Assembly: GCF_938074695.1 (NCBI RefSeq)
Contig: NZ_CALJEM010000038.1
Location: 1-64,000 of the forward strand
Length of the DNA: 64,000 nt
DNA from: an uncultured Thermosynechococcus sp.
GTDB lineage: Bacteria; Cyanobacteriota; Cyanobacteriia; Thermosynechococcales; Thermosynechococcaceae
Direction: 5' to 3'
The notes under the pieces are model-generated. The model was not told where the DNA came from, searched no databases, and saw only the letters and a program-made list of their open reading frames with translations. The translations under genes and the position numbers were made by a program. Below, piece by piece: positions 63,919 through 64,000 of the stretch. The stretch's first letter is position 1, and each line of letters starts with the position of its first letter.

Positions 63919-64000
63919 ATGGCACAAGATTCTTTTTCCGTCAAGACAAATCTTCCCCTTACCCTGCCTTCACGCACAGTACGAATCTGGCGTGAACGAG
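63919..64000 (+). CDS. pstC: Phosphate ABC transporter permease PstC, N-terminal fragment (cut by window)
   Basis: ATG 63919 opens a frame that continues past the window end (27 codons visible, containing RTVRIWRER, a basic cytoplasmic N-terminus). No membrane segment is reached. Identification rests on its position directly after pstS on the same strand and is therefore inferred. Confidence 0.6.
   Translation, partial: MAQDSFSVKTNLPLTLPSRTVRIWRER

Overview
The window is chromosomal DNA from a unicellular cyanobacterium, most likely a Thermosynechococcus. The evidence is the cyanobacterial gene set: the psbD 3' end, the NDH-1 CO2-uptake genes ndhF4-ndhD4-cupB, a BicA-type SulP bicarbonate transporter, the phycobilin lyase CpcT, Ycf35, PlmA, a photosystem II S4 protein and an EF-hand transaldolase. 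Moderate-to-high GC, dozens of HIP1 palindromes (GCGATCGC) and very tight gene packing agree. The species is inferred from gene content, not from a search. I see no prophage, CRISPR array or tRNA. The only mobile DNA I recognise is a decayed IS200/IS605-type tnpB end near 26.0-26.3 kb, next to a broken DUF29 gene.

Layout. 0-3 kb: end of psbD, then the dTDP-sugar genes rfbB-rfbA-rfbC (minus strand). 3-11 kb: alr, murI, a Bax-inhibitor-1-like membrane protein, then a minus-strand series of rimI, transaldolase, ChuX-like protein, SDR epimerase, A-type Fe-S carrier and aroC. 11-18 kb: DUF2996, PrxQ, RNase P RNA, pheA, ald, cdsA, an ECF sigma factor with its anti-sigma partner, and gpsA. 18-28.9 kb: DUF6671, an orphan LivG-type ATPase, a beta-lactamase-like protein, TrmJ, PlmA, proB, an inositol phosphatase family protein, the relic region, TsaC and ggt. 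28.9-33.4 kb: ndhF4-ndhD4-cupB. 33.5-39.6 kb: glyA, a WecA-type transferase, cinA, a GT9 glycosyltransferase and a GmhB-like phosphatase. 39.6-44.3 kb: a Crp-family regulator, the DUF2997-Ycf35-ferredoxin cassette, NfeD, EI24 and DUF429 proteins. 44.6-52 kb: Uma2, bicA, an alkyladenine glycosylase, an acyl-CoA dehydrogenase family protein, and dnaK with a DnaJ. 52-64 kb: ribD, an M23 peptidase, a CobA-HemD fusion, cpcT, lgt, rplT/rpmI, the PSII S4 protein, a YdcF-like protein, an alpha/beta-hydrolase fold protein without a visible catalytic triad, and pstS with the start of pstC.

Functional links. Inorganic carbon acquisition is represented twice (NDH-1MS' and BicA). Cell-envelope genes recur (alr, murI, wecA-like, lgt, M23, GT9). 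Phosphate uptake at the right edge is preceded by three 8-bp repeats with an exact 11-bp period that look like a Pho box. Ten of thirteen convergent gene pairs overlap at their 3' ends, five of them by a single 4-nt bidirectional stop.

Annotation beyond the ORF track includes a start-less coding relic upstream of the Crp-family gene, a two-lesion DUF29 pseudogene, a 59-aa single-TM protein beside plmA, and a candidate small RNA upstream of the M23 peptidase.
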